64,000 bases of DNA from Pseudomonas sp. NFIX28 (GCF_900107395.1 NZ_FNPW01000014.1:53216-117215); one strand, 5' to 3'; counted from the stretch's first letter, positions 48,567 to 58,012 are shown. The notes: generated by a model from the letters alone, not told the origin. Numbers and translations are program-made.

Positions 48567-49055
48567 TTAAGCCGGGGTGGCGTATTTGGCCAGGCGTGCA
48601 TCGTTTTTCAGCACGGCCAGAGTGTTGCTGTGCACATCTTCCGCGGTCACGTCGGCTTTGCTGAAAATCTGCTGGAAATGTTCGTGGGTGACGGCAGCGA
48701 AGTGCGCGCGATCTTCAGGCGCGACGCCCAGAACCACGGCGTAGGTGGTCAGCGCTTCGCCTTCACCTTTGGCCATGTCTTCGGAGAGCTCGTTCATCAT
48801 GCCATTCATGGCAAACCAGGATTTGCCGCCGTAAGTCAGCGCACTGTTGGTCGAGCAACCGTTGGTGCCGGAAGTCATACCGAAGGTCGCGTTACCGGAG
48901 GTGCCGTTGGTGGTGGAGGCCAGGAAGTGAGCCGGAGTGCCGCGCTGCCCTTCGAACAGCATGTTGCCCCACCCACAATCCGGACCGCCTGGCGCTTGGG
49001 CCATTGCATTGATGGAAACAGCGGTGAAGAGAGTACCGAGAAGAATCCGTTTCAT
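48567..49055 (-). CDS. DUF3015-family periplasmic protein
   Basis: The 162-aa precursor has a signal peptide (about 1-19, ending AMA). The mature part begins with PDCGWGNMLFEGQRG and contains TSGTNGCSTN, the DUF3015 hallmarks, with two cysteines likely forming a disulfide. It is upstream of the DUF4105 gene with a terminator between. Function unknown. AGAGAAC-rich sequence precedes the start. Confidence 0.87.
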   Translation of the reverse strand: MKRILLGTLFTAVSINAMAQAPGGPDCGWGNMLFEGQRGTPAHFLASTTNGTSGNATFGMTSGTNGCSTNSALTYGGKSWFAMNGMMNELSEDMAKGEGEALTTYAVVLGVAPEDRAHFAAVTHEHFQQIFSKADVTAEDVHSNTLAVLKNDARLAKYATPA

Positions 49056-49328
49056 AGCTTTGTTCTCTTAGTGTGCAAACCAATGGACAAGGGTTCTGGC
49101 CCATGTCGGCGCCAGGGGGCCGGTTATTAGTCCAGCCGCGCAGGTTGGAGTTTAGGCAGATTCCAAGGGTTCCGTGCTTTTTTGCAAAACATTCCTTGAA
49201 ATAGACGGTTTTTGTGCTGTCTGCACAACGCCTGGAATCTGTCGCTGCTTTCGCTTTCTCGCGCCTTGCCAGCCGGTGGACCCGGCGCCAGAATGCCCCA
49301 TCTGCCCCGCCTGATGTAAGGAAGCCCG

Positions 49329-51767
49329 ATGCCTGATCCTGTTGCTGCCAGCTTGCGTCTAGCGCCCGAAGCGCTGACCCGTCCGTTTTCCGCTGAACAG
49401 TTCAGCTTCTCGACCACCAATGATTTGGAGCCTTTTCGCGGTGTGCTTGGCCAGGAACGTGCGGTCGAAGCCTTGCAGTTCGGTGTGGCCATGCCACGCC
49501 CCGGTTACAACGTCTTTGTCATGGGCGAGCCTGGCACTGGCCGCTTCTCTTTCGTCAAACGCTACCTGAAGGCCGAAGGCAAGCGCCTGCAGACCCCGGC
49601 CGACTGGGTCTATGTCAACAATTTCGATGAGCCGCGCGAGCCCCGCGCGCTGGAGCTGCCTTCGGGAGCTGCGGGGGCGTTCATCAGCGACATCAACGCG
49701 CTGATCGACAACCTGCTGGCGACCTTTCCGGCGGTTTTCGAGCATCCGTCCTATCAACAGAAGAAAAGCGCGATCGACCGCGCGTTCAACCAGCGTTATG
49801 ACCGCGCCCTTGATGTCATCGAGCGCCTGGCGCTGGAGAAGGACGTCGCGCTGTATCGCGACAGCAGCAATATCGCCTTCACGCCGATGCTCGAGGGCAA
49901 GGCGCTGGACGAGGCGGAGTTCGCGCAGTTGCCCGAAGCCGAGCGCGAGCGTTTTCATGAGGACATTTCCGCCCTGGAAGAGCGCCTCAATGAAGAGCTG
50001 GCGAGCCTGCCGCAGTGGAAGCGCGAGTCGAGCAACCAGCTGCGTCAGCTCAATGAAGAAACCATCACCCTGGCCTTGCAGCCGCTGCTGGCGCCGCTGT
50101 CGGAAAAGTATGCGGAAAACGCCGGCGTGTGCGGCTACCTGCAAGCCATGCAGGTGTATCTGCTCAAGACCGTGGTCGAGCAACTGGTGGACGACAGCAA
50201 GACCGACGCCGTGGCCCGCAAGCTGCTGGAAGAGCAGTACGGCCCGAGCCTGGTGGTCGGCCACCCGGCCAGTGGTGGCGCGCCAGTGGTGTTCGAGCCG
50301 CACCCGACCTACGACAACCTGTTTGGCCGTATCGAATACAGCACCGACCAGGGCGCGCTGTACACCACTTACCGGCAGCTGCGTCCGGGCGCCTTGCACC
50401 GGGCCAACGGCGGCTTCCTGATTCTCGAAGCCGAGAAAATGCTCGGTGAACCCTTTGTCTGGGATGCCCTCAAGCGGGCCCTGCAATCGCGCAAGCTGAA
50501 GATGGAATCGCCCTTGGGCGAGCTGGGGCGCCTGGCCACCGTGACTCTGACGCCGCAGCACATCCCGCTGCAGGTCAAGGTCGTCATCATTGGCGCCCGT
50601 CAGTTGTATTACACGCTGCAGGACCTGGATCCGGACTTCCAGGAAATGTTCCGTGTGCTGGTAGATTTCGACGAAGACATCCCGATGGTGGACGAGAGCC
50701 TCGAACAGTTCGCCCAACTGCTGAAAACCCGTACTTCCGAAGAGGGCATGGCGCCGTTGACCGCAGACGCAGTAGCGCGCCTGGCGACCTACAGCGCACG
50801 CCTGGCGGAGCACCAGGGGCGCTTGTCGGCGCGTATCGGCGATCTGTTCCAACTGGTCAGCGAGGCGGATTTCATCCGCAACCTGGCCTCGGACGAAATG
50901 ACCGATGCCGGGCACATCGAGCGGGCGCTCAAGGCCAAGGCCACGCGTACCGGGCGGGTCTCGGCGCGGATTCTCGACGACATGCTGGCCGGGATCATCC
51001 TGATCGACACCGATGGCGCTGCCGTGGGCAAGTGCAACGGGCTGACAGTGCTGGAAGTGGGCGACTCGGCCTTCGGCATACCGGCGCGGATTTCCGCCAC
51101 GGTTTATCCGGGCGGCAGCGGGATCGTCGACATCGAGCGCGAGGTCAATCTCGGCCAGCCGATTCACTCCAAGGGCGTGATGATTCTCACCGGCTACCTG
51201 GGCAGTCGTTACGCCCAGGAATTCCCCTTGGCGATTTCGGCGAGCATCGCGCTGGAACAATCCTACGGTTACGTCGATGGCGACAGTGCGTCGCTGGGCG
51301 AGGCGTGCACGCTGATTTCGGCCCTGTCGAAAACCCCGCTCAAGCAGTGTTTTGCCATTACCGGATCGATCAACCAGTTTGGCGAAGTGCAGGCGGTTGG
51401 CGGCGTCAACGAGAAGATCGAAGGCTTCTTCCGTCTGTGCGAAGCACGCGGGCTGACGGGCGAACAAGGCGCCATCATTCCCCAGGCCAACGTCGCCACC
51501 CTGATGCTCGATGAGAAGGTGCTGGCGGCGGTGCGTGCCGGGCAGTTCCATGTGTACGCCGTGCGCCAGGCCGACGAGGCCCTGAGCCTGCTGGTCGGCG
51601 AGCCTGCGGGCGAACCGGATGCGGATGGCCAGTTCCCTGAAGGCAGCGTCAACGCGCGGGTGGTGGAGCGTCTGCGAGTCATCGCTGAAATGATCAGCGA
51701 GGACGATCTCAAGGACGCCGAAAAAGAGCTGGCACAAGAGGCGTTGGCGCAAACCAAGCCCGCATGA
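49329..51767 (+). CDS. Lon-like ATP-dependent protease (AAA_32/LonB type)
   Basis: The 812-aa soluble protein has an AAA+ region (about 30-540) with a long helical insertion (about 150-300) and a C-terminal Lon protease domain (about 560-770). The Ser/Lys dyad is Ser655 in GDSASLGEA and Lys696 in GGVNEKIEGF, with the usual spacing of about 41. The Walker A is GEPGTGRFS (66-74): Arg72 replaces the normal Lys and Phe73 replaces Ser/Thr. I believe Arg is common in this subfamily, but ATP use should not be assumed. Substrates unknown. Confidence 0.9.
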   Translation: MPDPVAASLRLAPEALTRPFSAEQFSFSTTNDLEPFRGVLGQERAVEALQFGVAMPRPGYNVFVMGEPGTGRFSFVKRYLKAEGKRLQTPADWVYVNNFDEPREPRALELPSGAAGAFISDINALIDNLLATFPAVFEHPSYQQKKSAIDRAFNQRYDRALDVIERLALEKDVALYRDSSNIAFTPMLEGKALDEAEFAQLPEAERERFHEDISALEERLNEELASLPQWKRESSNQLRQLNEETITLALQPLLAPLSEKYAENAGVCGYLQAMQVYLLKTVVEQLVDDSKTDAVARKLLEEQYGPSLVVGHPASGGAPVVFEPHPTYDNLFGRIEYSTDQGALYTTYRQLRPGALHRANGGFLILEAEKMLGEPFVWDALKRALQSRKLKMESPLGELGRLATVTLTPQHIPLQVKVVIIGARQLYYTLQDLDPDFQEMFRVLVDFDEDIPMVDESLEQFAQLLKTRTSEEGMAPLTADAVARLATYSARLAEHQGRLSARIGDLFQLVSEADFIRNLASDEMTDAGHIERALKAKATRTGRVSARILDDMLAGIILIDTDGAAVGKCNGLTVLEVGDSAFGIPARISATVYPGGSGIVDIEREVNLGQPIHSKGVMILTGYLGSRYAQEFPLAISASIALEQSYGYVDGDSASLGEACTLISALSKTPLKQCFAITGSINQFGEVQAVGGVNEKIEGFFRLCEARGLTGEQGAIIPQANVATLMLDEKVLAAVRAGQFHVYAVRQADEALSLLVGEPAGEPDADGQFPEGSVNARVVERLRVIAEMISEDDLKDAEKELAQEALAQTKPA

Positions 51768-51773
51768 GCCAGG

Positions 51774-51804
51774 GCCGCGGCGAGGGCTCTACCCTCGCTG
51801 CGGC
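51774..51804 (+). terminator. Long GC-rich hairpin after the Lon-like gene
   Basis: GCCGCGGCGAGGG pairs with CCCTCGCTGCGGC across CTCTA with one mismatch. No clear U-tract follows, so it may stabilise or terminate the mRNA. Confidence 0.55.
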
Positions 51805-51977
51805 GCCGGTTCGCTGACGTCAAATTTCGCAAGAGGACCATTCGGCGCCATTCAGCCGGTCAACTTTGCTTATCGGACTTTTCTTCCTATTCTCAGGCAA
51901 GGAGAACGACAGTCGTCACTGGATCGAAACAGTCTTCACATGAGGGCTGAATACCGGATCTACCGAGGGTCGCCGCC

Positions 51978-52289
51978 ATGTCGCGCAACCTCTGCCTTAC
52001 CCGCCAGTGTCTTGGCCTGGTCACCCGTATCGAGTGCAGTATCCGCCCGCTGGCGGGAGATAACGGAATGTGGACCCTGCTGTTCGCGGCCGGAATGGCC
52101 GGCGAACAACCTTCGGCCATCAAGTCCCAGGGACCTTTCTGCGGTCCCAGCGTGGCCGAATCCATCCTTGATTCCATCGTCGAAAGCCTGACCACCCATG
52201 GCTATGAGCTGGCCGACGATCCACAGATCTGGTGCCTGCACCTTCAGGCGCAACTACGGCAGATCAATGGCGAGCGCTGCCGCCATTGA
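51978..52289 (+). CDS. Small protein of unknown function
   Basis: The 103-aa predicted cytoplasmic protein begins M-S-R-N-L-C and has four cysteines (6, 11, 20 and 55) plus two later ones, near a conserved-looking CGPSVAESILDSIVESL helix. GAGGG lies about 9 bases upstream. Codon use is typical of the chromosome. It stands alone between the Lon-like gene and a convergent lipoprotein gene. No family recognised. Confidence 0.65.
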   Translation: MSRNLCLTRQCLGLVTRIECSIRPLAGDNGMWTLLFAAGMAGEQPSAIKSQGPFCGPSVAESILDSIVESLTTHGYELADDPQIWCLHLQAQLRQINGERCRH

Positions 52290-52322
52290 GCGGGTTTGCC
52301 GTCCTGTGCCCTCCGCTGAGCC

Positions 52323-54155
52323 CTACTCGGCGGAGGGTGGGTTTTCCAGCTTGTCGAGCTTGATCTCAAAGCCATATTCGACGGTGTCGAGTTCGCTGCG
52401 CTGGTAGGTTTCCAGTTCGCTGGGCAGTCCATAGAAATAATGCACGTCGAATAATGCCGGGCCGTTCGCTGGCGCCTCATGGCTGACCGCAAGAATTTCC
52501 TTCAGGTACTGGCCGCTGCCGTCCTTGGCGTAGAAACGCCAGGCTTCGCTGGGGAATAGTCGCTGGTCGACGATCAGCGCATTGCCCCGCAACTCCATCC
52601 CCTTGGGTAACTGGCCGACGGGCAGGGCTTTCTTCTCGATGCGGGCCAGGAACAACGGGATCGAGCCGACGATGTAAGCCGGGGTTTCCGGGAACAGCGT
52701 CAGGTCGTAGGTGATTGAGCTGCGCATCGGATCGACCTCGACGGCCTCCGATGGCAGTTCGATGGGCTCGCCGCGTTTGCCGTTTTCGTTCTGGGTGAAG
52801 AAGGTCACGGGGCTGTCGCCGGTGGAGAAGGACGTGCCCAGCAACTCGTCGTTGAAGGTTCTCGGCCGGTCGAACTCGATCCGCGCCGCGCTGGCGTCCT
52901 CGGTGGACTGATGGACGACCACGCTTTTCTTCAAGGTCTCCTGGTCGAGATTGGCGCCCTTGAGGTAGTTCGCTGCCTGATCGTCATACACCACGACCGG
53001 CATTGGCAGCGGCTGGATCTTGCTGTCGGTGGTCAGAGGGTCGAAGCGTTGCACCGGCAGGTCGAGGTCTTTGCGGGTAACGCTGGCACTGGAGAAATCC
53101 AGCACGCTGACTTCGAGTTTGTCGATCAAGCCATTGAAATACACCTTGGTGTAATGACTGCGTTGCTCGCGCTCGAAGGTTTTGCGCTGCTCTTCAAGCT
53201 GCTGTTCGAATGCTTCGCTCCAGGCTTTCTGCTTCTGCATTTCGGCAAGTTGCTTGGCATAGAAAGCGATCTGTTGGCTGTTCTCATTGATCGACCCGGA
53301 GCGCGAAAGGACCTGCCCGCTAGCGTCGCGTGCCTGCACCAGCAGTGGGTTGATCGGCATGTCGCCGAGTTCAGGGGCCAGCGGGGCGCTGTTGATCAAC
53401 TCGACTTCGGCGCTGTTCTGGTCCAGGGACAACAGTTTCACGCTGACATTCTGGTCGTTGCGCGGCTTGCCGATATCGGCCTTGCCCAGTTCGAAAGTGA
53501 GGACCTGGCGGGGAGCGATCACCTCGGCCTTGCCTTGCAGTGTCACGGGTTGGGGCTGGTTCTTGTTTTCGACTTCCAGGCCTTCGATGAACGGGTAGGC
53601 CACCGTCAGGTCATCTGGATTGGTCAGGTTGGAACTGGAAGGGCTCAGTTGGATGCCGGGATCGCTTTCCGACCATTCGGGCTGGAAGGCGATGACCTTG
53701 CCGTTGCTCAGCGTCACGGACCGCCATTGCAGGCCGTGAGGGAAGGGGAACTGCGCCGGGATCTCGAAGCTGAAGGGGAACACCGGCTGCAGGTCGGTCA
53801 GGTAGTCGGAGTTGGAGTGCTTGCGCAGCACGAACAGGCCGTTGAGGTAGGTATCGACCAAGGCCTGGGGGCTGCGGTAGTGCCTGAACAGGGCAAAGGC
53901 ATCCTCGCCGTATTCGGTCTCGATGGGCTTGTTCTGGAGACGCAGTTGCGCACGTTCGAGCAGTAACAGCGAACCGCCCAGGTCGGCGACGGCTTCCTTG
54001 AGCTTGGGGTCCTGGATAGCGTCCAGGGACTGTTCGAATTGTGCGGTCTTCTGTTCAAGGTTGGCTTGTTGTTTCTCCTCGCTGGGCGAGCAGCCGCTGC
54101 TGAGCAGTACCGCGATACACAAGCCGGTCCTCGCCAAAGGCAATCGCAAATCCAT
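52323..54155 (-). CDS. Large lipoprotein of unknown function
   Basis: The 610-aa precursor has a signal peptide with lipobox LLSSGC (Cys22), then an acidic helical segment with heptad-like Glu/Gln pattern (about 24-75), a long beta-rich middle, a short coiled coil around EMQKQKAWSEAFEQQLEEQ (about 310-345) and a C-terminal domain with few cysteines. GGAGA lies just before the ATG. The frame extends upstream, but M-D-L-R-L starts the signal sequence. No family recognised; lipid anchoring is by motif. Confidence 0.8.
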   Translation of the reverse strand: MDLRLPLARTGLCIAVLLSSGCSPSEEKQQANLEQKTAQFEQSLDAIQDPKLKEAVADLGGSLLLLERAQLRLQNKPIETEYGEDAFALFRHYRSPQALVDTYLNGLFVLRKHSNSDYLTDLQPVFPFSFEIPAQFPFPHGLQWRSVTLSNGKVIAFQPEWSESDPGIQLSPSSSNLTNPDDLTVAYPFIEGLEVENKNQPQPVTLQGKAEVIAPRQVLTFELGKADIGKPRNDQNVSVKLLSLDQNSAEVELINSAPLAPELGDMPINPLLVQARDASGQVLSRSGSINENSQQIAFYAKQLAEMQKQKAWSEAFEQQLEEQRKTFEREQRSHYTKVYFNGLIDKLEVSVLDFSSASVTRKDLDLPVQRFDPLTTDSKIQPLPMPVVVYDDQAANYLKGANLDQETLKKSVVVHQSTEDASAARIEFDRPRTFNDELLGTSFSTGDSPVTFFTQNENGKRGEPIELPSEAVEVDPMRSSITYDLTLFPETPAYIVGSIPLFLARIEKKALPVGQLPKGMELRGNALIVDQRLFPSEAWRFYAKDGSGQYLKEILAVSHEAPANGPALFDVHYFYGLPSELETYQRSELDTVEYGFEIKLDKLENPPSAE

Positions 54156-54315
54156 TCTCCAGGCTTCCTGTCCGTTGTCGTTGAGCTGTTCGAGTGATTT
54201 CGACACTAGCAGAAAAACGCTTTGGCAGACGTGCAGGTAATGGATTTGCTTGCGGTTTATGGGCTTTTGGACGGCTGATATACTCGCCGCCATTTCTAGA
54301 CCTGTGTGAGATTCA

Positions 54316-54804
54316 ATGGAACGCTTAATCGAGAATGCAATGTACGCCTCGCGCTGGCTGCTGGCGCCGATCTATTTTGGTTTGTCCCTGGGGCTGCTTG
54401 CCTTGGCGCTGAAATTTTTCCAGGAAGTCTTCCACGTCATTCCCAACGTGTTCAGCATGGCCGAGGCCGATCTGATCCTGGTATTGCTGTCGTTGATCGA
54501 CATGGCGCTGGTCGGCGGCTTGCTGGTGATGGTGATGATCTCCGGCTACGAGAACTTCGTGTCCCAGCTGGATATCGACGAAGACAAGGAAAAGCTCAGC
54601 TGGCTGGGCAAGATGGACTCCTCCTCGCTGAAGATGAAAGTGGCTGCGTCCATCGTGGCGATTTCCTCGATCCATCTGCTGCGGGTGTTCATGGACGCGA
54701 AGAATATCGAGCCGCAGTACCTGATGTGGTACGTGATCATTCACATGACGTTCGTGATTTCGGCCTTCGCCATGGGCTACCTGGACAAGCTGACCAAGCA
54801 CTGA
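54316..54804 (+). CDS. UPF0114/YqhA-family inner-membrane protein
   Basis: The 162-aa protein has about four hydrophobic helices: [56 protein letters not shown] and [29 protein letters not shown] is diagnostic of the YqhA family. Function is poorly known. It diverges from the large lipoprotein gene. Confidence 0.93.
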   Translation: MERLIENAMYASRWLLAPIYFGLSLGLLALALKFFQEVFHVIPNVFSMAEADLILVLLSLIDMALVGGLLVMVMISGYENFVSQLDIDEDKEKLSWLGKMDSSSLKMKVAASIVAISSIHLLRVFMDAKNIEPQYLMWYVIIHMTFVISAFAMGYLDKLTKH

Positions 54805-54826
54805 TGGCCTGGTCACTGCTGTAGAC

Positions 54827-54862
54827 ACGCCGCCCGGCCGTTGCGAAACGGACGGGCGGCGT
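54827..54862 (+). terminator. Hairpin/terminator after the YqhA gene
   Basis: ACGCCGCCCG (54827-54836) pairs with CGGGCGGCGT (54853-54862), with an internal CCGTT...AACGG hairpin and a short T-rich tail. Confidence 0.7.
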
Positions 54863-54939
54863 CGTTTGTGGCTTGTGCTTTTATCGGCCGAGGCATATCC
54901 CTGTAAGGGTCACGGGCTCGAACTGCGCGAGGTGCACCG

Positions 54940-55242
54940 ATGAACCTGCACGAGTTGAATGCTTATGCCGTCGCCGGAAAAATCGACGAACTGAACCTGA
55001 TCTCGCTCGAGGGCGGCATCTACCTGCTCGAGGCACGGATGCATGGGGCGGCCTATCCGTTGAGCGACGCCCACGGCCAGATGCTGCACCTGCGTTCGGT
55101 GGAGCATGCCCGGGAAGTGCTGCATGCCTTTCCCAAGTTGCCCTTCAACCTGATCCATGCCTCGGTGCACGACGAGATGTGCGGCTTGTCGGCGGGTACC
55201 GATGACAGCCTGCGGGTGCCTCTCGCCCTCCGCTCGGTCTGA
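54940..55242 (+). CDS. DUF6482-like small protein
   Basis: The 100-aa soluble protein MNLHELNAYAVAGKIDELNL... contains SLEGGIYLLEAR and HASVHDEMCGL, which I associate with an uncharacterised Pseudomonas family (DUF6482). It lies between the YqhA gene and fklB. Function unknown. Confidence 0.72.
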   Translation: MNLHELNAYAVAGKIDELNLISLEGGIYLLEARMHGAAYPLSDAHGQMLHLRSVEHAREVLHAFPKLPFNLIHASVHDEMCGLSAGTDDSLRVPLALRSV

Positions 55243-55373
55243 CGGGCGGGACGCACGTTCTTCATCGCCGTGGCAACTGTGCTAGTCTGCTCGCCCTTTT
55301 GGTTCCGGGCGTCCCGGGATGCGCTGTGTACGCACGGCGGATTTCCGAGCCGTCCGCACAGCGGAGCAGTGTC

Positions 55374-55991
55374 ATGTCCGAAGTAAATCTGTCCACCGAC
55401 GAAACTCGCGTCAGCTACGGTATCGGCCGCCAGCTGGGCGACCAGCTGCGTGACAACCCGCCACCAGGTGTGAGCCTGGACGCCATCCTGGCCGGCCTGA
55501 CCGACGCGTTCGCCGGCAAGCCTAGCCGTGTTGGCCAGGAAGAAATGTCCGCCAGCTTCAAGGTGATCCGCGAAATCATGCAAGCCGAAGCAGCTGCCAA
55601 GGCTGAAGCCGCCGCTGGCGCGGGCCTGGCTTTCCTGGCTGAAAACGCCAAGCGCGAAGGCATCACCACGCTGGCGTCCGGCCTGCAGTTCGAAGTGCTG
55701 ACCCAGGGTGAAGGCGCCAAGCCATCCCGTGAAGACAGCGTGCGCACTCACTACCACGGCACGCTGATCGACGGCACTGTGTTCGACAGCTCCTACGAGC
55801 GCGGCCAGCCTGCGGAATTCCCGGTCGGCGGCGTGATCGCTGGCTGGACCGAGGCCCTGCAACTGATGAATGCCGGTAGCAAATGGCGTCTGTACGTGCC
55901 GAGCGAGCTGGCTTACGGCGCGCAAGGCGTTGGCAGCATTCCGCCGCACAGCGTTCTGGTGTTTGACGTCGAGCTGCTCGACGTTCTGTAA
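55374..55991 (+). CDS. fklB: FKBP-type peptidyl-prolyl isomerase
   Basis: The 205-aa protein has an N-terminal dimerisation helix bundle (about 8-85, Ala-rich) and a C-terminal FKBP domain with YHGTLIDGTVFDSSYERG and the catalytic-pocket GWTEALQLM...YGAQGVGSIPPHSVLVFDVELL. It isomerises Xaa-Pro bonds. There is no signal peptide, so it is cytoplasmic FklB rather than FkpA. GGAG precedes the ATG. Confidence 0.94.
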   Translation: MSEVNLSTDETRVSYGIGRQLGDQLRDNPPPGVSLDAILAGLTDAFAGKPSRVGQEEMSASFKVIREIMQAEAAAKAEAAAGAGLAFLAENAKREGITTLASGLQFEVLTQGEGAKPSREDSVRTHYHGTLIDGTVFDSSYERGQPAEFPVGGVIAGWTEALQLMNAGSKWRLYVPSELAYGAQGVGSIPPHSVLVFDVELLDVL

Positions 55992-56005
55992 GCCTCAACT
56001 GCTGG

Positions 56006-56066
56006 GCTAGCTTGCTCGCGATCCGGGCGCCGTATCTGCGGTGCACAGATCGCGAGCAAGCTTGCC
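56006..56066. repeat. REP-like inverted pair
   Basis: AGCTTGCTCGCGATC (about 56009-56023) faces GATCGCGAGCAAGCTTGCC (about 56048-56066), between convergent fklB and the Fur-box gene. It lacks the GTAGGAGC end. Confidence 0.8.
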
Positions 56067-56086
56067 TTGGCAGGGGGTAGGTGGGG

Positions 56087-56359
56087 TCATAGACGTATTT
56101 TTGCGCTCTGGCCTTGCCCTTCGGCTGTTCCGGCAGGGCGCAAGGCCCGTGCATAGCAGAACAGAAACAGGTTGCGCACCAGTTCTTTGAGCACCACCGG
56201 CTCGCTGGAACTCAGGCCGTTGAGGTCCAGGTCGCCCTGATCCTGCAGTTCATTTAAGGCTTCTTCTTCCAATACCGCACAGACTTCCCCGGTTTCCCGA
56301 TGCAGGATTCGCAGGTAAGGGTGTGGGCGGTCCAGCCATGCGTCGATCAAATAAGTCAT
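56087..56359 (-). CDS. Small iron-regulated protein, PA4570-like
   Basis: The 90-aa protein (M-T-Y-L-I-D-A-W) contains HPYLRILHRETGEVCAVLEEEALNEL-type sequence and no membrane segments. AAGGAGA lies 8 bases upstream. Position between fklB and ispB matches P. aeruginosa PA4570, which I recall as strongly iron-starvation induced. The Fur box 27 bp upstream supports this. In-frame starts at 56368 and 56386 lie upstream. Function unknown. Confidence 0.8.
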   Translation of the reverse strand: MTYLIDAWLDRPHPYLRILHRETGEVCAVLEEEALNELQDQGDLDLNGLSSSEPVVLKELVRNLFLFCYARALRPAGTAEGQGQSAKIRL

Positions 56360-56385
56360 GAGTTTCATCTCCTTGATGGGGTTCA

Positions 56386-56404
56386 ATGAGAATAATTCTT
56401 ATTC
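56386..56404. promoter_or_regulatory. Fur box
   Basis: TGAGAAT-A-ATTCTTA (56387-56401) matches the 7-1-7 Fur consensus TGATAAT-N-ATTATCA at 11 of 14 positions. GAATAA-TTC-TTATTC is a perfect inverted repeat at 56390-56404. It lies just upstream of the PA4570-like gene. Confidence 0.8.
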
Positions 56405-56566
56405 AATGAATAGCAAGTGCCTATTGGCGGTTTCTGCTGTTTTCTGTGTGGAAATTGTTGTGCGTCAAAAGGGCTGGCCTTTTGATATTTGGCAGGAGGG
56501 GCTTGGAGTCGAGGGGGAGTGAGAAGGGCTTCACCCCGCGCCTGGCGCGGGGCGATAACCGGAATA

Positions 56567-56908
56567 TCAGACCTTGCGGACGAACTCGGACTTGAGCTTC
56601 ATCGGGCCGATACCGTCGATCTTGCAGTCGATGTCGTGGTCGCCATCGCACAGGCGGATGTTCTTGACCTTGGTGCCGACCTTGACCACCAGCGAGGTGC
56701 CCTTGACCTTGAGGTCCTTGATCACGGTGATGGTGTCGCCGTCTTGCAGGACATTGCCGACTGAGTCCTTTTTCACGGTTTCATCGGATGTGGCCTCGGC
56801 TTCACCGTTGGCGGACCATTCGTGGGCGCATTCGGGGCAGACCAGCTGGGCGCCGTCTTCGTAGGTGTATTCGGAATTGCATTTAGGGCAGGGTGGCAAC
56901 GTGCTCAC
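56567..56908 (-). CDS. yjdM: YjdM/PhnA zinc-ribbon protein
   Basis: The 113-aa protein has an N-terminal zinc ribbon ([25 protein letters not shown]) and the conserved YjdM C-terminal domain ([19 protein letters not shown]...KLKSEFVRK). It was historically called PhnA but is not a phosphonatase. The biological role is unclear. Confidence 0.93.
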   Translation of the reverse strand: MSTLPPCPKCNSEYTYEDGAQLVCPECAHEWSANGEAEATSDETVKKDSVGNVLQDGDTITVIKDLKVKGTSLVVKVGTKVKNIRLCDGDHDIDCKIDGIGPMKLKSEFVRKV

Positions 56909-56990
56909 TAAGACTCCTCGAGTTCAGGAAGGCTAAAAAGCGCACATTATATAGGGTTTTGCGTGGGGAGGGGCGTCGCGGGGAAAGTGC

Positions 56991-57036
56991 TGCGAGCAAG
57001 CCCGCTCCTGCGAAGGGCAGGAGCAAGCTCGTTCGT
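56991..57036. repeat. Compact REP-like pair
   Basis: TGCGAGCAAGCCCGCTCCTGC and GCAGGAGCAAGCTCGTTCG face each other across about 6 bp, next to the 3' end of ispB. Confidence 0.7.
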
Positions 57037-57043
57037 GGTCGGA

Positions 57044-58012
57044 TCAGTGCGTGCGGGCTACCGCGAATTCGCTCAGTTCCACCAGCGCGTCGCGGTACTC
57101 GCTTGGCGGCAGGGCTTCCAGGCAAGCGATGGCGCGAGCGACATAGTCGCGTGCCAGCTGCGCGGTGTAATCCAGGGAGCCGGAGGCTTCCACGGCGGCG
57201 CGAATGCTTTCCAGATCTTCGATACCGCCTTTCTGGATTGCCTGGCGCACCAGGGCCGCCTGTTCCGGCGTGCCTTCGCGCATGGTGTAGATCAGCGGCA
57301 GGGTCGGCTTGCCTTCAGCCAGGTCGTCGCCGACGTTCTTGCCCAGGGTTTCAGCGTCGCCACGGTAGTCGAGCAGGTCGTCCACCAGCTGGAAGGCTAC
57401 GCCCAGGTGATCGCCGAAGGTGCGCAGGGCTTCGCTCTGCGCTTCGGTAGCGCCGGCCAGGGCGGCGGCGCTGTGGGTCGACGCCTCGAAGAGCATTGCG
57501 GTCTTGCCGCGAATGACTTCCATGTAGGTTTCTTCGGTGGTGCTGGCGTCGCGGACTTTCGACAGTTGCAGCACTTCGCCTTCAGCAATGATGCGAGTGG
57601 CTTGCGAAAGGATCTTCATCACCGGCATCGAGCCCAGCTCGACCATCATCTCGAACGAGCGCGAGTACAGGAAATCGCCCACCAGCACGCTCGGGGCGTT
57701 GCCCCACATGGCGTTGGCGGTCGAGCGGCCACGGCGCATGCCGGACATGTCGACCACGTCGTCATGCAGCAAGGTGGCGGTGTGCAGGAATTCGATGGTG
57801 GCAGCCAGCAGGCGCATGTCATCGCCTTCGCGACCCAGGGCCTTGCCACACAGCAGCACCAATAAAGGACGCAGGCGTTTACCGCCGGCCGAGGTAATGT
57901 AGTCGCCGATTTTCGATACCAGCGGCACTCGGGAGGTCAGCTGCTTCTTGATGATGCCGTCGACGGCGCTAAAATCGTCCGCCACCGCGCGGTAGAAAGC
58001 TTGGGGTTGCAT
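57044..58012 (-). CDS. ispB: Octaprenyl diphosphate synthase
   Basis: The 322-aa trans-prenyltransferase makes the ubiquinone side chain. First Asp-rich motif [10 protein letters not shown] and second [11 protein letters not shown] are intact, as is [12 protein letters not shown]. The start M-Q-P-Q-A gives the usual length. It diverges from rplU, the conserved arrangement in gammaproteobacteria. Confidence 0.96.
   Translation of the reverse strand: MQPQAFYRAVADDFSAVDGIIKKQLTSRVPLVSKIGDYITSAGGKRLRPLLVLLCGKALGREGDDMRLLAATIEFLHTATLLHDDVVDMSGMRRGRSTANAMWGNAPSVLVGDFLYSRSFEMMVELGSMPVMKILSQATRIIAEGEVLQLSKVRDASTTEETYMEVIRGKTAMLFEASTHSAAALAGATEAQSEALRTFGDHLGVAFQLVDDLLDYRGDAETLGKNVGDDLAEGKPTLPLIYTMREGTPEQAALVRQAIQKGGIEDLESIRAAVEASGSLDYTAQLARDYVARAIACLEALPPSEYRDALVELSEFAVARTH

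Noticed and set aside
49359-51752. 797-aa open frame antisense to the Lon-like protease
   Set aside because: Same mirror effect; the plus-strand gene has clear protease motifs.
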